Assembly: GCA_000378885.1 (NCBI GenBank)
Contig: KB900461.1
Coordinates: 234,792-267,764 of the forward strand
Source: an actinobacterium SCGC AAA044-N04
Lineage (GTDB): Bacteria > Actinomycetota > Actinomycetes > Nanopelagicales > Nanopelagicaceae
Reading direction: 5' to 3'
DNA length: 32,973 nt
A program made the position numbers and the translations under genes. How positions within the stretch are numbered: position 1 is the first letter of the stretch; every line of letters begins with the position of its first letter. The notes beneath the pieces were generated by a model. It saw only the letters and a program-made list of their open reading frames with translations, was not told the DNA's origin and did not search any database. Below are positions 7,328 through 15,264 of the stretch, one piece after another.

Positions 7328-8602
7328 TTAGATCCAAGAGCTCATCCACATACGTTGCAGCCATGCATCGTATGTAATGATTTCGCCTGTGAAAATGGGT
7401 AAGAAATAAATAAAGTTCAAGAAAATAACTGTCACGAACGCAGCAACTAAACCTTGAGATATCCCTGATTTTAAAGAGCTATCTAGCAATAACTTGGCGC
7501 AATAGACAAGGGCCAGAATCATAAATGGCTCAAATATCACTGCATAGAAAGTAAATACGGTGCGGGCTTGGAAGAAGAACCACGGTAGGTAACCAGCAGC
7601 CATGCCCAGCACAATCACATTTAATGCTGGCTCAGAAATTCGTTTAACTAAGCTGCGTAACCAAAAACCAATAACAACTGCCACGGCAATAGTTCCCGCC
7701 CACCAAAGAAGTGGTGTGCCAATGGCTAATACTTCCTGTGCACAGTTATCACTTGCGCATCCCTTAGGTGATTCATAGAAGAAGGAAGTTGGCCTACCCA
7801 TGACCATCCAACTCCATGGGTTTGCCTGATAAGAATGTTTTTCGGTTAATCCCGTATGAAAGCCCAGCATCTCAGAGTGGTAGTGAAACCACGATGCGAA
7901 TGTATTTGTTGACCACGTGCGATCCCAACCACGCTTACTTAAAAACCAACCTGTCCATGTCGAGACATAAACAGCCACTGGAAGAAATCCATATTGAATG
8001 AACTTCATAATTGTTGGACGTATTAAACATTTAGAAGGATGCTGAGAGAAAATCTTATAAAGAGAAACAAAGAGCATGCCAACCAAGAAATAGAGTGCAC
8101 TCCATTTACAACCCATCGCCAGACCAATTGCGATTGCTGCCAACCAATGTCGTTGTTGATACCAAAGAAAGAGTGCAAGGAGTGCAAAGAATGTTAAAAA
8201 CAGATCAAGTAACGCTGTTCTTGAATGAACGAGTACCAATCCATCACAAGCCATTAGGAGGGCACCTATGCCAGTTAGAAGTGGTGAATAAAACAGAACA
8301 TGCACAAAGCGAGCAAAGAGCAAAATAAGTAGGGTACCAATAATCGCCGTTGCAAATCTCCAGCCAAATTCATTATCGCCAAAGAGCTTGATCCCACTGG
8401 CTATAAGCCATTTTCCGACTGGTGGATGAACAATAAATTCAGGTTTGCTGCCACTCACTTCCACTCCGTATTTCAAGAAATCTCTAGCGCCATCAACGTA
8501 ATAGACCTCATCAAAAACAAAGCCCTTAGGTGTTGCTAGATTTATTAATCGAATCGCAAGGGAGGCAATCGCTATAAGGATCGGGGCGATGGCGGCAATC
8601 AT
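7328..8602 (-). CDS. pmt: Polyprenol-phosphate-mannose:protein O-mannosyltransferase
   Basis: A 424-residue GT39-family membrane enzyme that transfers mannose from polyprenyl-phosphomannose to Ser/Thr of exported proteins. It has about ten hydrophobic helices. The essential acidic loop after TM1 is present (GFVFDEVYYVDGARDF, Asp31-Glu32), as is the HPPVGKWLIASGIKLFG motif (about 59). Its C-terminal WLQRMWMSSWI ending is typical of actinobacterial Pmt. It is about 80-100 residues shorter than the usual 500-520, mostly because the cytoplasmic N-terminal tail before TM1 is missing; there is no frameshift sign. The divergent pairing with rsmI is conserved in actinobacteria. A TACGAT box 7 nt before the ATG suggests a leaderless transcript. 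Confidence 0.92.
   Translation of the reverse strand: MIAAIAPILIAIASLAIRLINLATPKGFVFDEVYYVDGARDFLKYGVEVSGSKPEFIVHPPVGKWLIASGIKLFGDNEFGWRFATAIIGTLLILLFARFVHVLFYSPLLTGIGALLMACDGLVLVHSRTALLDLFLTFFALLALFLWYQQRHWLAAIAIGLAMGCKWSALYFLVGMLFVSLYKIFSQHPSKCLIRPTIMKFIQYGFLPVAVYVSTWTGWFLSKRGWDRTWSTNTFASWFHYHSEMLGFHTGLTEKHSYQANPWSWMVMGRPTSFFYESPKGCASDNCAQEVLAIGTPLLWWAGTIAVAVVIGFWLRSLVKRISEPALNVIVLGMAAGYLPWFFFQARTVFTFYAVIFEPFMILALVYCAKLLLDSSLKSGISQGLVAAFVTVIFLNFIYFLPIFTGEIITYDAWLQRMWMSSWI
7348..7375. terminator. Hairpin inside the pmt 3' end, possible bidirectional terminator
   Basis: ACATACG / CGTATGT (7 bp), one T-T mismatch, then TGCA / TGCA (4 bp) around the loop GCCA. It lies 20 bases beyond the sepX stop and inside the last codons of the convergent pmt gene. 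There is no T-run on either side, which is common for actinobacterial terminators. Termination activity is inferred. Confidence 0.4.
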
Positions 8603-8609
8603 GTGTGTA

Positions 8610-8615
8610 ATCGTA
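8610..8615 (-). promoter_or_regulatory. Leaderless -10 box of pmt
   Basis: On the minus strand TACGAT is followed by 7 nt (TACACAC) and the ATG at 8602, with no Shine-Dalgarno sequence in between. Confidence 0.5.
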
Positions 8616-8653
8616 TGCGCAAATCGGTGCGAAATTACTGAGATGATGGACCC

Positions 8654-9496
8654 ATGGCATTGATATTGGCAGCAACCCCGTTGGGCAACCCAGCCGATGC
8701 AAGCGCGCGCTTAAAAATAGCCATTGAAGATGCAACGATTATTGCCGCTGAAGATTCCAGACGCTTTCACCGCTTGTGCTCAGATCTCGGAGTTACTTTC
8801 ACCGCCCGCATACTTTCTTTCTTTGAGGGCAATGAAGATGAGCGAACTGCTGAACTATTAAATGAATTAGCAACTGGCGCACATGTTCTAGTTGTATCAG
8901 ATGCAGGCATGCCAACAATTAGCGATCCTGGTTTTAGGTTGATGCGTGAAGCAATCGCTCGTGGTCTTGAAGTTTCTGTCATCCCAGGACCGAGTGCTGT
9001 GACAATGGCAGTTGCATTATCTGGACTTCCAACTGATCGATTTACTTTTGAAGGTTTCCCATCACGAAGTGCGGGTGCACGATTGGCAACATTTGAAAAG
9101 CTAAGACATGAAGAGCGCACCATGGTTTTCTTTGAGGCACCTCATCGCTTGGCAGATTCTCTCTCTGATGCACAATCTGTTTTTGGCGCCGATCGCAAAG
9201 GCGCAATTTGTCGTGAGATGACTAAGCATTATGAAGAAACTATCCGTGGAACACTCTCTGAACTTTCGACTTGGGCAGATGCCAATGAAGTTCTTGGTGA
9301 AATCACTTTGGTCATTCAAGGCGCAGTCCTTGATTCAGCAGCAATGACTGCTGATGAAATGGTGGCCCGCGTTCGTGAATTTGAAGCTGCAGGAATGGAT
9401 CGCAAAGGGGCAATTGCCTCAGTTGCCGCTGAATTCTCAATTGCAAAGCGGTTGGTTTATGCCGCGGTGGTCGATGCGAATAAGATGAGCAAGTGA
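8654..9496 (+). CDS. rsmI: 16S rRNA 2'-O-ribose C1402 methyltransferase
   Basis: A 280-residue SAM-dependent tetrapyrrole-methylase-fold enzyme that methylates the ribose of C1402 in 16S rRNA at the ribosomal P-site. Diagnostic motifs in order: LAATPLGNPADAS at the N-terminus, AAEDSRRFHRL (about 33-43), VSDAGMPTISDPGFRLMREA (about 80-100), VIPGPSAVTMAVALSGLPTDRFTFEGF, then EAPHRLADSL and the C-terminal helix-turn-helix-like DRKGAIASVAAEFSIAKRLVY. The length is normal. It is head of an operon with metG, whose GTG overlaps its TGA. The immediate upstream sequence (GATGATGGACCCATG) lacks a convincing Shine-Dalgarno spacing and may also be leaderless, but its -10 is poor. Confidence 0.95.
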   Translation: MALILAATPLGNPADASARLKIAIEDATIIAAEDSRRFHRLCSDLGVTFTARILSFFEGNEDERTAELLNELATGAHVLVVSDAGMPTISDPGFRLMREAIARGLEVSVIPGPSAVTMAVALSGLPTDRFTFEGFPSRSAGARLATFEKLRHEERTMVFFEAPHRLADSLSDAQSVFGADRKGAICREMTKHYEETIRGTLSELSTWADANEVLGEITLVIQGAVLDSAAMTADEMVARVREFEAAGMDRKGAIASVAAEFSIAKRLVYAAVVDANKMSK

Positions 9497-11058
9497 CTAA
9501 GTCCTTTTATCTAACGACGCCGATTTATTACGTCAACGATGCACCGCATATTGGCCATGCCTATACGACGGTTGCTGGTGACGTGTTAACTCGTTGGCAT
9601 CGTCAAAAAGGTGAATCAGTCTGGTTTTTAACTGGCACAGATGAGCATGGTCAAAAGGTTATGCGTACTGCTGAGGAAAACAACACTGCCCCCCAGGCTT
9701 GGGTTGATCGTTTAGTACAAGATGCGTGGAAACCTAACTGGCAAGCGCTCAATATCGCTAATGATGATTTCATCCGCACAACTGAAAAGCGTCACACTGA
9801 GCGTGTTCAAAAGTTCTTACAGTCCCTAAAAGATTCTGGTCATATTTATGCAGGTAAGTATGAAGGCCCATATTGTGTTGGTTGCGAGGAGTTCAAACTT
9901 CCAGGCGACCTCATTGAAATTGATGGCAAGAAATGCTGCCCAATCCATAGCAAGCCAATTGAACTAGTCAATGAAAATAACTGGTTCTTTAAACTTTCAG
10001 CTTTTGTCGCGCCATTGCTTGAGCACTACCGCAAGAATCCTGATGCTTGCCAACCTGAAAGTGCACGCAATGAAGTTGTTGCATTTCTAGAAGGTGGGGT
10101 TACAGATCTTTCAATCTCTCGTTCAACTTTTGACTGGGGAATTCCTGTTCCTTGGGATACTGACCAAGTTGTCTATGTTTGGTTTGATGCACTTCTTAAC
10201 TATGCAACTGCAGTTGGTTTAACTGATGCACCAGATAGTGAAGGCGGCAAGAAGTTTGCACAAACTTGGCCAGCAGATGTTCACTTAGTTGGTAAAGATA
10301 TATTGCGCTTCCACGCTGTTATCTGGCCAGCAATGCTTATGGCTGCAGGTTTAGATGTTCCTAAAAAGGTATTTGCTCATGGTTGGTTACTCGTTGGTGG
10401 CGAAAAGATGAGTAAGAGTAAGTTGACTGGTATTGCACCTAAAGACATCACAGACCACTTTGGTGTTGATGCATTTCGCTACTACTTCCTGCGTGCCATT
10501 CCTTTTGGCACCGATGGCTCTTTTTCATGGGAAGACATGGCTGCTAGATACACATCAGAGCTAGCAAATGACTTTGGAAACCTGGCCTCTCGCTCAGCAG
10601 CAATGGTGGAGAAGTATTGCGGCGGGGTATTGCCAGCTAAAAGCAATGATGCTGGCCTTGAGAGCGCGTTAAAAGAGGCAGTAACAAAGGCTGATGCTGC
10701 AATCTGTGAATTAGATTTCCAAGGCGGAATCCTTGCGATTATGGATTTTTGTAAGAAAGTAAATGGTTATGTAACCGAGAAAGAGCCATGGATTCTTGCC
10801 AAGGATCCTGCCAACCAGCAGATTCTTGAAGATGTTTTATATAACACTGCAGAATCTCTGAGAGCACTTGCCGTATTGCTCAATGCAGTGATGCCACAAA
10901 CATGTGAGATTTTGTGGAGCAGCCTTGGTGCTCAAGCATCACTGGGAGATCTTGGTGCACAAAAGATCTCTGATGTTGCAACGTGGGGCCAATTACCACC
11001 AGGTGCCACAGTTACTAAAACTCCAGTTCTTTTCCCTCGTTTAGAAACGAACGCTTAA
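9493..11058 (+). CDS. metG: Methionyl-tRNA synthetase
   Basis: A 521-residue class I aminoacyl-tRNA synthetase charging tRNA-Met. The HIGH motif is at residues 19-22 (PIYYVNDAPHIGHAYTT) and KMSKS at 305-309 (GGEKMSKSKL). The zinc knuckle CVGC...CCPIH, with ENNWFFKLS after it, lies in the connective domain. VYVWFDALLNYA is also typical. There is no C-terminal EMAP/Trbp111-like tRNA-binding domain, so it is the short actinobacterial form (about 520 aa). The GTG start overlaps the rsmI TGA by 3 bases. tatD begins 5 nt after its stop. Confidence 0.98.
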   Translation: MTKSFYLTTPIYYVNDAPHIGHAYTTVAGDVLTRWHRQKGESVWFLTGTDEHGQKVMRTAEENNTAPQAWVDRLVQDAWKPNWQALNIANDDFIRTTEKRHTERVQKFLQSLKDSGHIYAGKYEGPYCVGCEEFKLPGDLIEIDGKKCCPIHSKPIELVNENNWFFKLSAFVAPLLEHYRKNPDACQPESARNEVVAFLEGGVTDLSISRSTFDWGIPVPWDTDQVVYVWFDALLNYATAVGLTDAPDSEGGKKFAQTWPADVHLVGKDILRFHAVIWPAMLMAAGLDVPKKVFAHGWLLVGGEKMSKSKLTGIAPKDITDHFGVDAFRYYFLRAIPFGTDGSFSWEDMAARYTSELANDFGNLASRSAAMVEKYCGGVLPAKSNDAGLESALKEAVTKADAAICELDFQGGILAIMDFCKKVNGYVTEKEPWILAKDPANQQILEDVLYNTAESLRALAVLLNAVMPQTCEILWSSLGAQASLGDLGAQKISDVATWGQLPPGATVTKTPVLFPRLETNA

Positions 11059-11063
11059 TACAT

Positions 11064-11924
11064 ATGGCTGACCGCCACAACCGCGATATTGATCGTCAGC
11101 GGGCACCTTTACCAGAACCACTTCCTGCTCCAACAGTTGATGCGCATGCGCACATGGAAATCATTACTGATACTGCGCCGGATTCTTCTGAGGTTGCTCA
11201 AGTAATTGCTGAAGCTAAAAGCGTGAATGTTGATCGAATCATGCAAGTGGGTTATTCAGCTGAACAATCTGCTTGGTGTGTGGCGGCTGCAGAAAAATGG
11301 AACACATCAGTTTTGGCAGCAGTTGCTCTACATCCCAACGAAGCACCGGTTGTTGAGAATTTTGAAGCTGATTGGGCAGTGATTGCTCAGTTGGCAGAGC
11401 ATCCACGAGTTCGTGCAATTGGCGAGACTGGACTTGATTACTTTCGTACACCCCCAGAGCTACGTGCGCGCCAACAAGAATCCTTTAAATGGCATATTGA
11501 ACTAGCTAAAAAAACTAGCAAGGCTTTAGTTATTCATGATCGTGATTCACATGAAGATGTTTTATCTGTATTACTTGAAGTAGGGGCCCCAGAAAAGGTT
11601 ATCTTTCACTGCTTTTCAGGTGATGTAGAGATGGCTAAGACCTGCATAGAGCGTGGATATGTCCTCTCATTTGCTGGCACGCTGACATTTAAAAACGCAC
11701 CTGCACTGCGAGATGCAGTGAAGTTAGTTCCCATTGATCAACTATTAGTTGAAACTGATTCACCCTTCCTTGCGCCTATGCCACATCGCGGAGCGCTTAA
11801 TACCCCAGCTCAGATTGCAAATATCGTGCGGGCAATGGCAGTTGAGCGAAATGCAGATCTTGGTGAGTTAGCAACGGCTCTGGGCAATAATGCTGAGCGT
11901 TTATTTGGCTCATTTGCCTCATGA
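11064..11924 (+). CDS. tatD: TatD-family metal-dependent deoxyribonuclease
   Basis: A 286-residue TIM-barrel hydrolase. Metal ligands are visible in order: VDAHAHME (His28, His30), GETGLDYFR (Glu), VIHDRDSHED (His), FHCFSGDVEMA (His) and VETDSPFLAP (Asp). These are the standard TatD/YcfH set, linked to DNA repair and 3'-5' nuclease activity. It has a 20-residue Pro/Arg-rich N-terminal extension before the first motif. In many actinobacteria a resuscitation-promoting factor gene (rpfB-like) lies between tatD and ksgA. Here it is absent: tatD TGA and ksgA ATG overlap by 4 bases. Confidence 0.95.
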   Translation: MADRHNRDIDRQRAPLPEPLPAPTVDAHAHMEIITDTAPDSSEVAQVIAEAKSVNVDRIMQVGYSAEQSAWCVAAAEKWNTSVLAAVALHPNEAPVVENFEADWAVIAQLAEHPRVRAIGETGLDYFRTPPELRARQQESFKWHIELAKKTSKALVIHDRDSHEDVLSVLLEVGAPEKVIFHCFSGDVEMAKTCIERGYVLSFAGTLTFKNAPALRDAVKLVPIDQLLVETDSPFLAPMPHRGALNTPAQIANIVRAMAVERNADLGELATALGNNAERLFGSFAS

Positions 11925-12763
11925 CATTATTAGGGGCGGCGCAAATCCGCGAACTTGCAGCAGCACTAGATTTAAAACCATCTAAATCCCTAGGACAAAA
12001 CTTTGTTATCGATTCAAATGTCTGTACAAAGATTGTGCGCACAGCAGCAGTTGGCCCAACTGATATCGCACTTGAGATTGGTCCAGGTTTAGGTTCACTT
12101 ACTTTAGCTTTGCTGGAAAGCGCTGCATCTGTTGTGGCAGTTGAAATTGATTCGCGTTTAGCTGGTCAACTCCCGATAACCGTTGCCAGTCATTTTGAAC
12201 ATCCAGAAAATCTAACTGTCCTTAATCAAGATGCACTCACAATTCAAACTTTGCCCGTTGACCCAACAGTGTTAGTAGCAAATTTGCCATATAACGTTTC
12301 TGTGCCTGTTTTGCTGCATTTGTTGGAAAAGTTTGAATCACTGAGAACTGGCGTGGTTATGGTGCAAGCAGAAGTAGCTGATCGCTTAGCTGCAAAGCCG
12401 GGCACAAAAGATTACGGAATCCCTTCGGTTAAAGCTGCCTGGTGGGCAGATGTAAAAGGTGCAGGATCAGTCTCGCGTTCAGTGTTTTGGCCAGCACCTA
12501 ATGTTGATTCAAAGTTAGTTTCATTTACTCGTAGGCAAACTCCGGGGGATGAAGTACTACGACGCAAGGTTTTCACAATTATTGATGCAGCCTTTGCCCA
12601 GCGCAGAAAGATGCTGCGTTCAGCCCTTTCTGGCCTCTATGGCTCTTCTTCTGCTGCAGAAGAGATTCTTACGCGCGCAAAGATTGACCCCACTCTTCGA
12701 GGTGAAGCTTTAGAGATCGCTGGGTTTTGTGCCATCGCTGCCGTTGCACCTGACATTTTCTAG
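11921..12763 (+). CDS. ksgA: 16S rRNA adenine-N6,N6 dimethyltransferase
   Basis: A 280-residue SAM-dependent RNA methyltransferase that dimethylates A1518 and A1519 of 16S rRNA late in 30S assembly. The motifs SKSLGQNFVID (21-31), LEIGPGLGSLTLAL (51-64, SAM motif I), NQDAL (motif III) and NLPYNVS (121-127, motif IV) are complete. A C-terminal domain holds AFAQRRKMLRSAL. The start by ATGA overlap with tatD indicates translational coupling. It is followed after 21 bases by ispE, which has its own leaderless promoter. Confidence 0.97.
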   Translation: MTLLGAAQIRELAAALDLKPSKSLGQNFVIDSNVCTKIVRTAAVGPTDIALEIGPGLGSLTLALLESAASVVAVEIDSRLAGQLPITVASHFEHPENLTVLNQDALTIQTLPVDPTVLVANLPYNVSVPVLLHLLEKFESLRTGVVMVQAEVADRLAAKPGTKDYGIPSVKAAWWADVKGAGSVSRSVFWPAPNVDSKLVSFTRRQTPGDEVLRRKVFTIIDAAFAQRRKMLRSALSGLYGSSSAAEEILTRAKIDPTLRGEALEIAGFCAIAAVAPDIF

Positions 12764-12772
12764 CCAACGCAT

Positions 12773-12778
12773 TAAGGT
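12773..12778 (+). promoter_or_regulatory. Leaderless -10 box of ispE
   Basis: TAAGGT, then 6 nt (CAAACC), then the ATG at 12785. The hexamer and spacing are identical to the promoter of the ABC ATPase at 32172. There is no Shine-Dalgarno sequence. Confidence 0.55.
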
Positions 12779-12784
12779 CAAACC

Positions 12785-13699
12785 ATGCCAATAAAAAACG
12801 TGACGGTTCGGGTGCCGGCAAAGGTCAACCTGCAACTTTCAGTTGGCCCACGCGAAGAAGATGGCTTTCATAATTTAGTTTCAGTTTTTCAAGCTATTTC
12901 GATTTTTGATGAAGTAACACTCTCCCTTGGTCAACCAAAATCTGGAGTCACCGTTTCAATTACAGGGGAGCAAACCCATGGCGTGCCAGCAGATGCTAAT
13001 AACTTAGCTGCCCAAGCAGCAGCGCTGATGGCAGAAGAATATGACATTGAAATTGATGCACATATTGAAATTAAGAAATCCATTCCAGTTGCAGGCGGAA
13101 TGGCTGGCGGTAGCGCAGATGCTGCTGCAACAATCGTTGCAATTGATTATTTATATTCTTTGGGTATGAGCCGCGAAGAGATGGCAGAAATTGCTGCAAA
13201 GTTAGGAAGTGATGTTCCTTTCATGTTAAATGGCGGAACTGCAATTGGTACGGGCCATGGTGATCAATTAACTTCTGCGCTTTCTCGAGGCACCTATCAC
13301 TGGGTATTAGCTCTTTCAACGCATGGTTTATCAACACCGGCTGTGTATGCAGAGTGTGATCGCTTGCGAACCGGACTTGAAATTGTTGAACCTCAAACAA
13401 ATGAAGCACTCATGCAGGCACTGCTAGCAGCTGATGCAGAATCAGTGGGTGCACATTTGATAAATGATTTACAACCAGCAGCATGTTCGTTGCGCCCCGC
13501 ACTGCGATTAGTTTTAGATGTTGGCCAGGAGTATGGAGCGCTAGGGGCGTTAGTCTCAGGATCAGGGCCAACCGTTGCTTTTCTCGTTGCCGATGAGGAA
13601 GCTGGACTTGATTTAACGGTGGCATTGACCTCAAGCGGAGTAGTGGGCAGCGTTGTTCGCGCATATGGCCCAGTGGCTGGGGCAAAAGTAATCTCGTAA
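12785..13699 (+). CDS. ispE: 4-diphosphocytidyl-2-C-methyl-D-erythritol kinase
   Basis: A 304-residue GHMP kinase, the fourth step of the non-mevalonate (MEP) isoprenoid pathway, phosphorylating CDP-ME with ATP. The N-terminal VRVPAKVNLQLSVGPREEDGFHN carries the conserved Lys13 and the Gly-x-His loop. The ATP loop PVAGGMAGGSADAAAT (101-116) and the catalytic Asp region KLGSDVPFMLNGG (Asp143) follow, and the third GHMP motif is ALVSGSGPTVAFLV near the C-terminus. The length is normal. It is last in the rsmI-metG-tatD-ksgA-ispE run. Confidence 0.97.
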   Translation: MPIKNVTVRVPAKVNLQLSVGPREEDGFHNLVSVFQAISIFDEVTLSLGQPKSGVTVSITGEQTHGVPADANNLAAQAAALMAEEYDIEIDAHIEIKKSIPVAGGMAGGSADAAATIVAIDYLYSLGMSREEMAEIAAKLGSDVPFMLNGGTAIGTGHGDQLTSALSRGTYHWVLALSTHGLSTPAVYAECDRLRTGLEIVEPQTNEALMQALLAADAESVGAHLINDLQPAACSLRPALRLVLDVGQEYGALGALVSGSGPTVAFLVADEEAGLDLTVALTSSGVVGSVVRAYGPVAGAKVIS

Positions 13700-13751
13700 A
13701 GAAGGTGCAATGTGGTCACAACCATGCCCATTTATGAGGGAGAATACGTGT

Positions 13752-13826
13752 TCCGCCATTGTGTAGTGGCTAGCACATGGGCCTTTGAAGCCCAGGGTCC
13801 AGGATCGATACCTGGTGGCGGAGCCA
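13752..13826 (+). tRNA. tRNA-Gln (anticodon TTG), CCA encoded
   Basis: A full cloverleaf can be drawn. The acceptor is TCCGCCA (13752-13758) with TGGCGGA (13816-13822), G73 at 13823 and encoded CCA at 13824-13826. The D-stem is GTG/CAC, and the anticodon stem is TGGGC/GCCCA around loop CTTTGAA with TTG at 13785-13787. The T-stem is CCAGG/CCTGG around ATCGATA. The loop starts with A in place of the nearly universal T54. It lies between ispE and glmU, and the glmU -10 box follows only 4 bases after the CCA. Confidence 0.95.
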
Positions 13827-13830
13827 CCGA

Positions 13831-13836
13831 TAGGAT
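13831..13836 (+). promoter_or_regulatory. Leaderless -10 box of glmU
   Basis: TAGGAT, 6 nt, then the GTG at 13843. There is no Shine-Dalgarno sequence. Any -35 element would have to lie inside the T-arm of the tRNA-Gln gene. Confidence 0.5.
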
Positions 13837-13842
13837 TCACTC

Positions 13843-15261
13843 GTGACCGTAGAAACCGTGATCGTTCTCGCAGCTGGCGAAGGCACACGGATGAAATCGG
13901 CAAAAGCCAAAGTTCTCCATAGCGTTGCAGGACGTTCGTTACTTGGACATGTCTTACACGCAGTTGATCATCTAAAAGCTAAAGAAGTTCGCATTGTTGT
14001 CGGCTCTGGCCGTGAACTAGTTGAAGAACATATCTCCCACATCGCACCAAAGGCATCAACTGTCTTTCAAGAACACCGTGGTGGCACAGGACATGCTGCG
14101 CAGTTAGCGCTGGCCGGTTCAACACCAAAAGGCACAGTCTTAGTTTTAGCTGGTGACACACCCATGCTGACCGGTGAATCACTTGCAGCCTTTATCGATG
14201 CACATAACTCAGGAAAGTTTGCAGCCTCAGTTTTAACTGCCGAACACCCAGATCCAACAGGTTATGGTCGCATTATTCGAGATGATGCAGATGAGCTATT
14301 AAAGATTATTGAAGAAAAAGATGCCACAGATGATCAACGCTTTATCTTTGAAATTAACTCTGGTGTGTATGCCTTTGATGGAGCAGCGTTAGCGGCCTCT
14401 ATTGGAAAGCTCAATAACTCCAATGCCCAAGGTGAGCTCTATTTAACTGATGTTATTGGAATCCTAAAGAGTGAAGGCGCATCAGTTGCAGCAATCATGA
14501 TTGATGATTTCACTGAAATTCTTGGGGTTAATGACCGCGTTCAGTTAGCTGAGTCTGCAGCTCTGCTGCGCGATCGTATCAATGATGAATGGATGCGCTC
14601 CGGTGTGACAATCATTGATCCGACAACAACTTGGATTGATGCCACTGCCACAATTTCTCAAGATGTGACGATTCATCCAGGCAGTGCGATTTATGGAACG
14701 ACAACTATTGCCCAAGGTGCATCTATTGGACCTCGCACGACCCTTACCAACTGCCAAGTAAAAGAAGGCGCATCCGTGCTTGAATCAATCGCAACAGATA
14801 CTGTGATTGGTGAAGGCTCAACTGTTGGTCCATTTACCTATTTACGCGCAGGAACAGTCCTTGGTGATGCAACTAAGGCTGGAGCATTTGTTGAAATGAA
14901 GAATGCAACCGTTGGTTCTGGCTCAAAAGTCCCACATCTTTCCTATGTTGGTGATGCCACTATCGGGCAAGGCAGCAATATCGGGGCTGCAACAATCTTT
15001 GTTAACTATGACGGGGTAGAAAAGCACCACACCACTATCGGAGATCATGTCCGAATCGGTAGCGACACAATGTTGGTTGCACCACTAACTGTGGGAGATG
15101 GGGCATATACCGCCGCTGGATCTGTCATTACTGAAGATGTTCCTGCAGGCGCGATTGGAGTTGGCAGAGCCAAGCAAAGAAATGTATTAGGTTGGGTCAT
15201 GCGCAAGCGCGCTGGTTCCAAGTCAGCACAAGCCGCCGAAGCTAAAGAGAAGAAGGGCTAA
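13843..15261 (+). CDS. glmU: Bifunctional GlcNAc-1-P uridyltransferase / GlcN-1-P acetyltransferase
   Basis: A 472-residue enzyme making UDP-GlcNAc for peptidoglycan. The N-terminal pyrophosphorylase domain (1-230) has LAAGEGTRMKSAKAKVLH (L-x-x-G-x-G-T-x-M-x-S, Lys), GTGHAAQLAL, LAGDTPML and GYGRIIRD. The C-terminal left-handed beta-helix (about 250-450) shows repeating hexapeptides (for example IHPGSAIYGTTTIAQGASIG) and the acetyltransferase motifs GPFTYLRAGT, GAFVEMKNA and YDGVEKHHTTIGDH. A short Lys/Ala tail ends it. The GTG start is supported by the leaderless promoter. prs begins 3 nt after its stop. Confidence 0.97.
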   Translation: MTVETVIVLAAGEGTRMKSAKAKVLHSVAGRSLLGHVLHAVDHLKAKEVRIVVGSGRELVEEHISHIAPKASTVFQEHRGGTGHAAQLALAGSTPKGTVLVLAGDTPMLTGESLAAFIDAHNSGKFAASVLTAEHPDPTGYGRIIRDDADELLKIIEEKDATDDQRFIFEINSGVYAFDGAALAASIGKLNNSNAQGELYLTDVIGILKSEGASVAAIMIDDFTEILGVNDRVQLAESAALLRDRINDEWMRSGVTIIDPTTTWIDATATISQDVTIHPGSAIYGTTTIAQGASIGPRTTLTNCQVKEGASVLESIATDTVIGEGSTVGPFTYLRAGTVLGDATKAGAFVEMKNATVGSGSKVPHLSYVGDATIGQGSNIGAATIFVNYDGVEKHHTTIGDHVRIGSDTMLVAPLTVGDGAYTAAGSVITEDVPAGAIGVGRAKQRNVLGWVMRKRAGSKSAQAAEAKEKKG

Positions 15262-15264
15262 TAA

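Noticed and set aside
13393..13903. Several open minus-strand frames across ispE and the tRNA
   Set aside because: They are antisense shadows of ispE and glmU with no recognisable domain, and some run through the tRNA-Gln gene.
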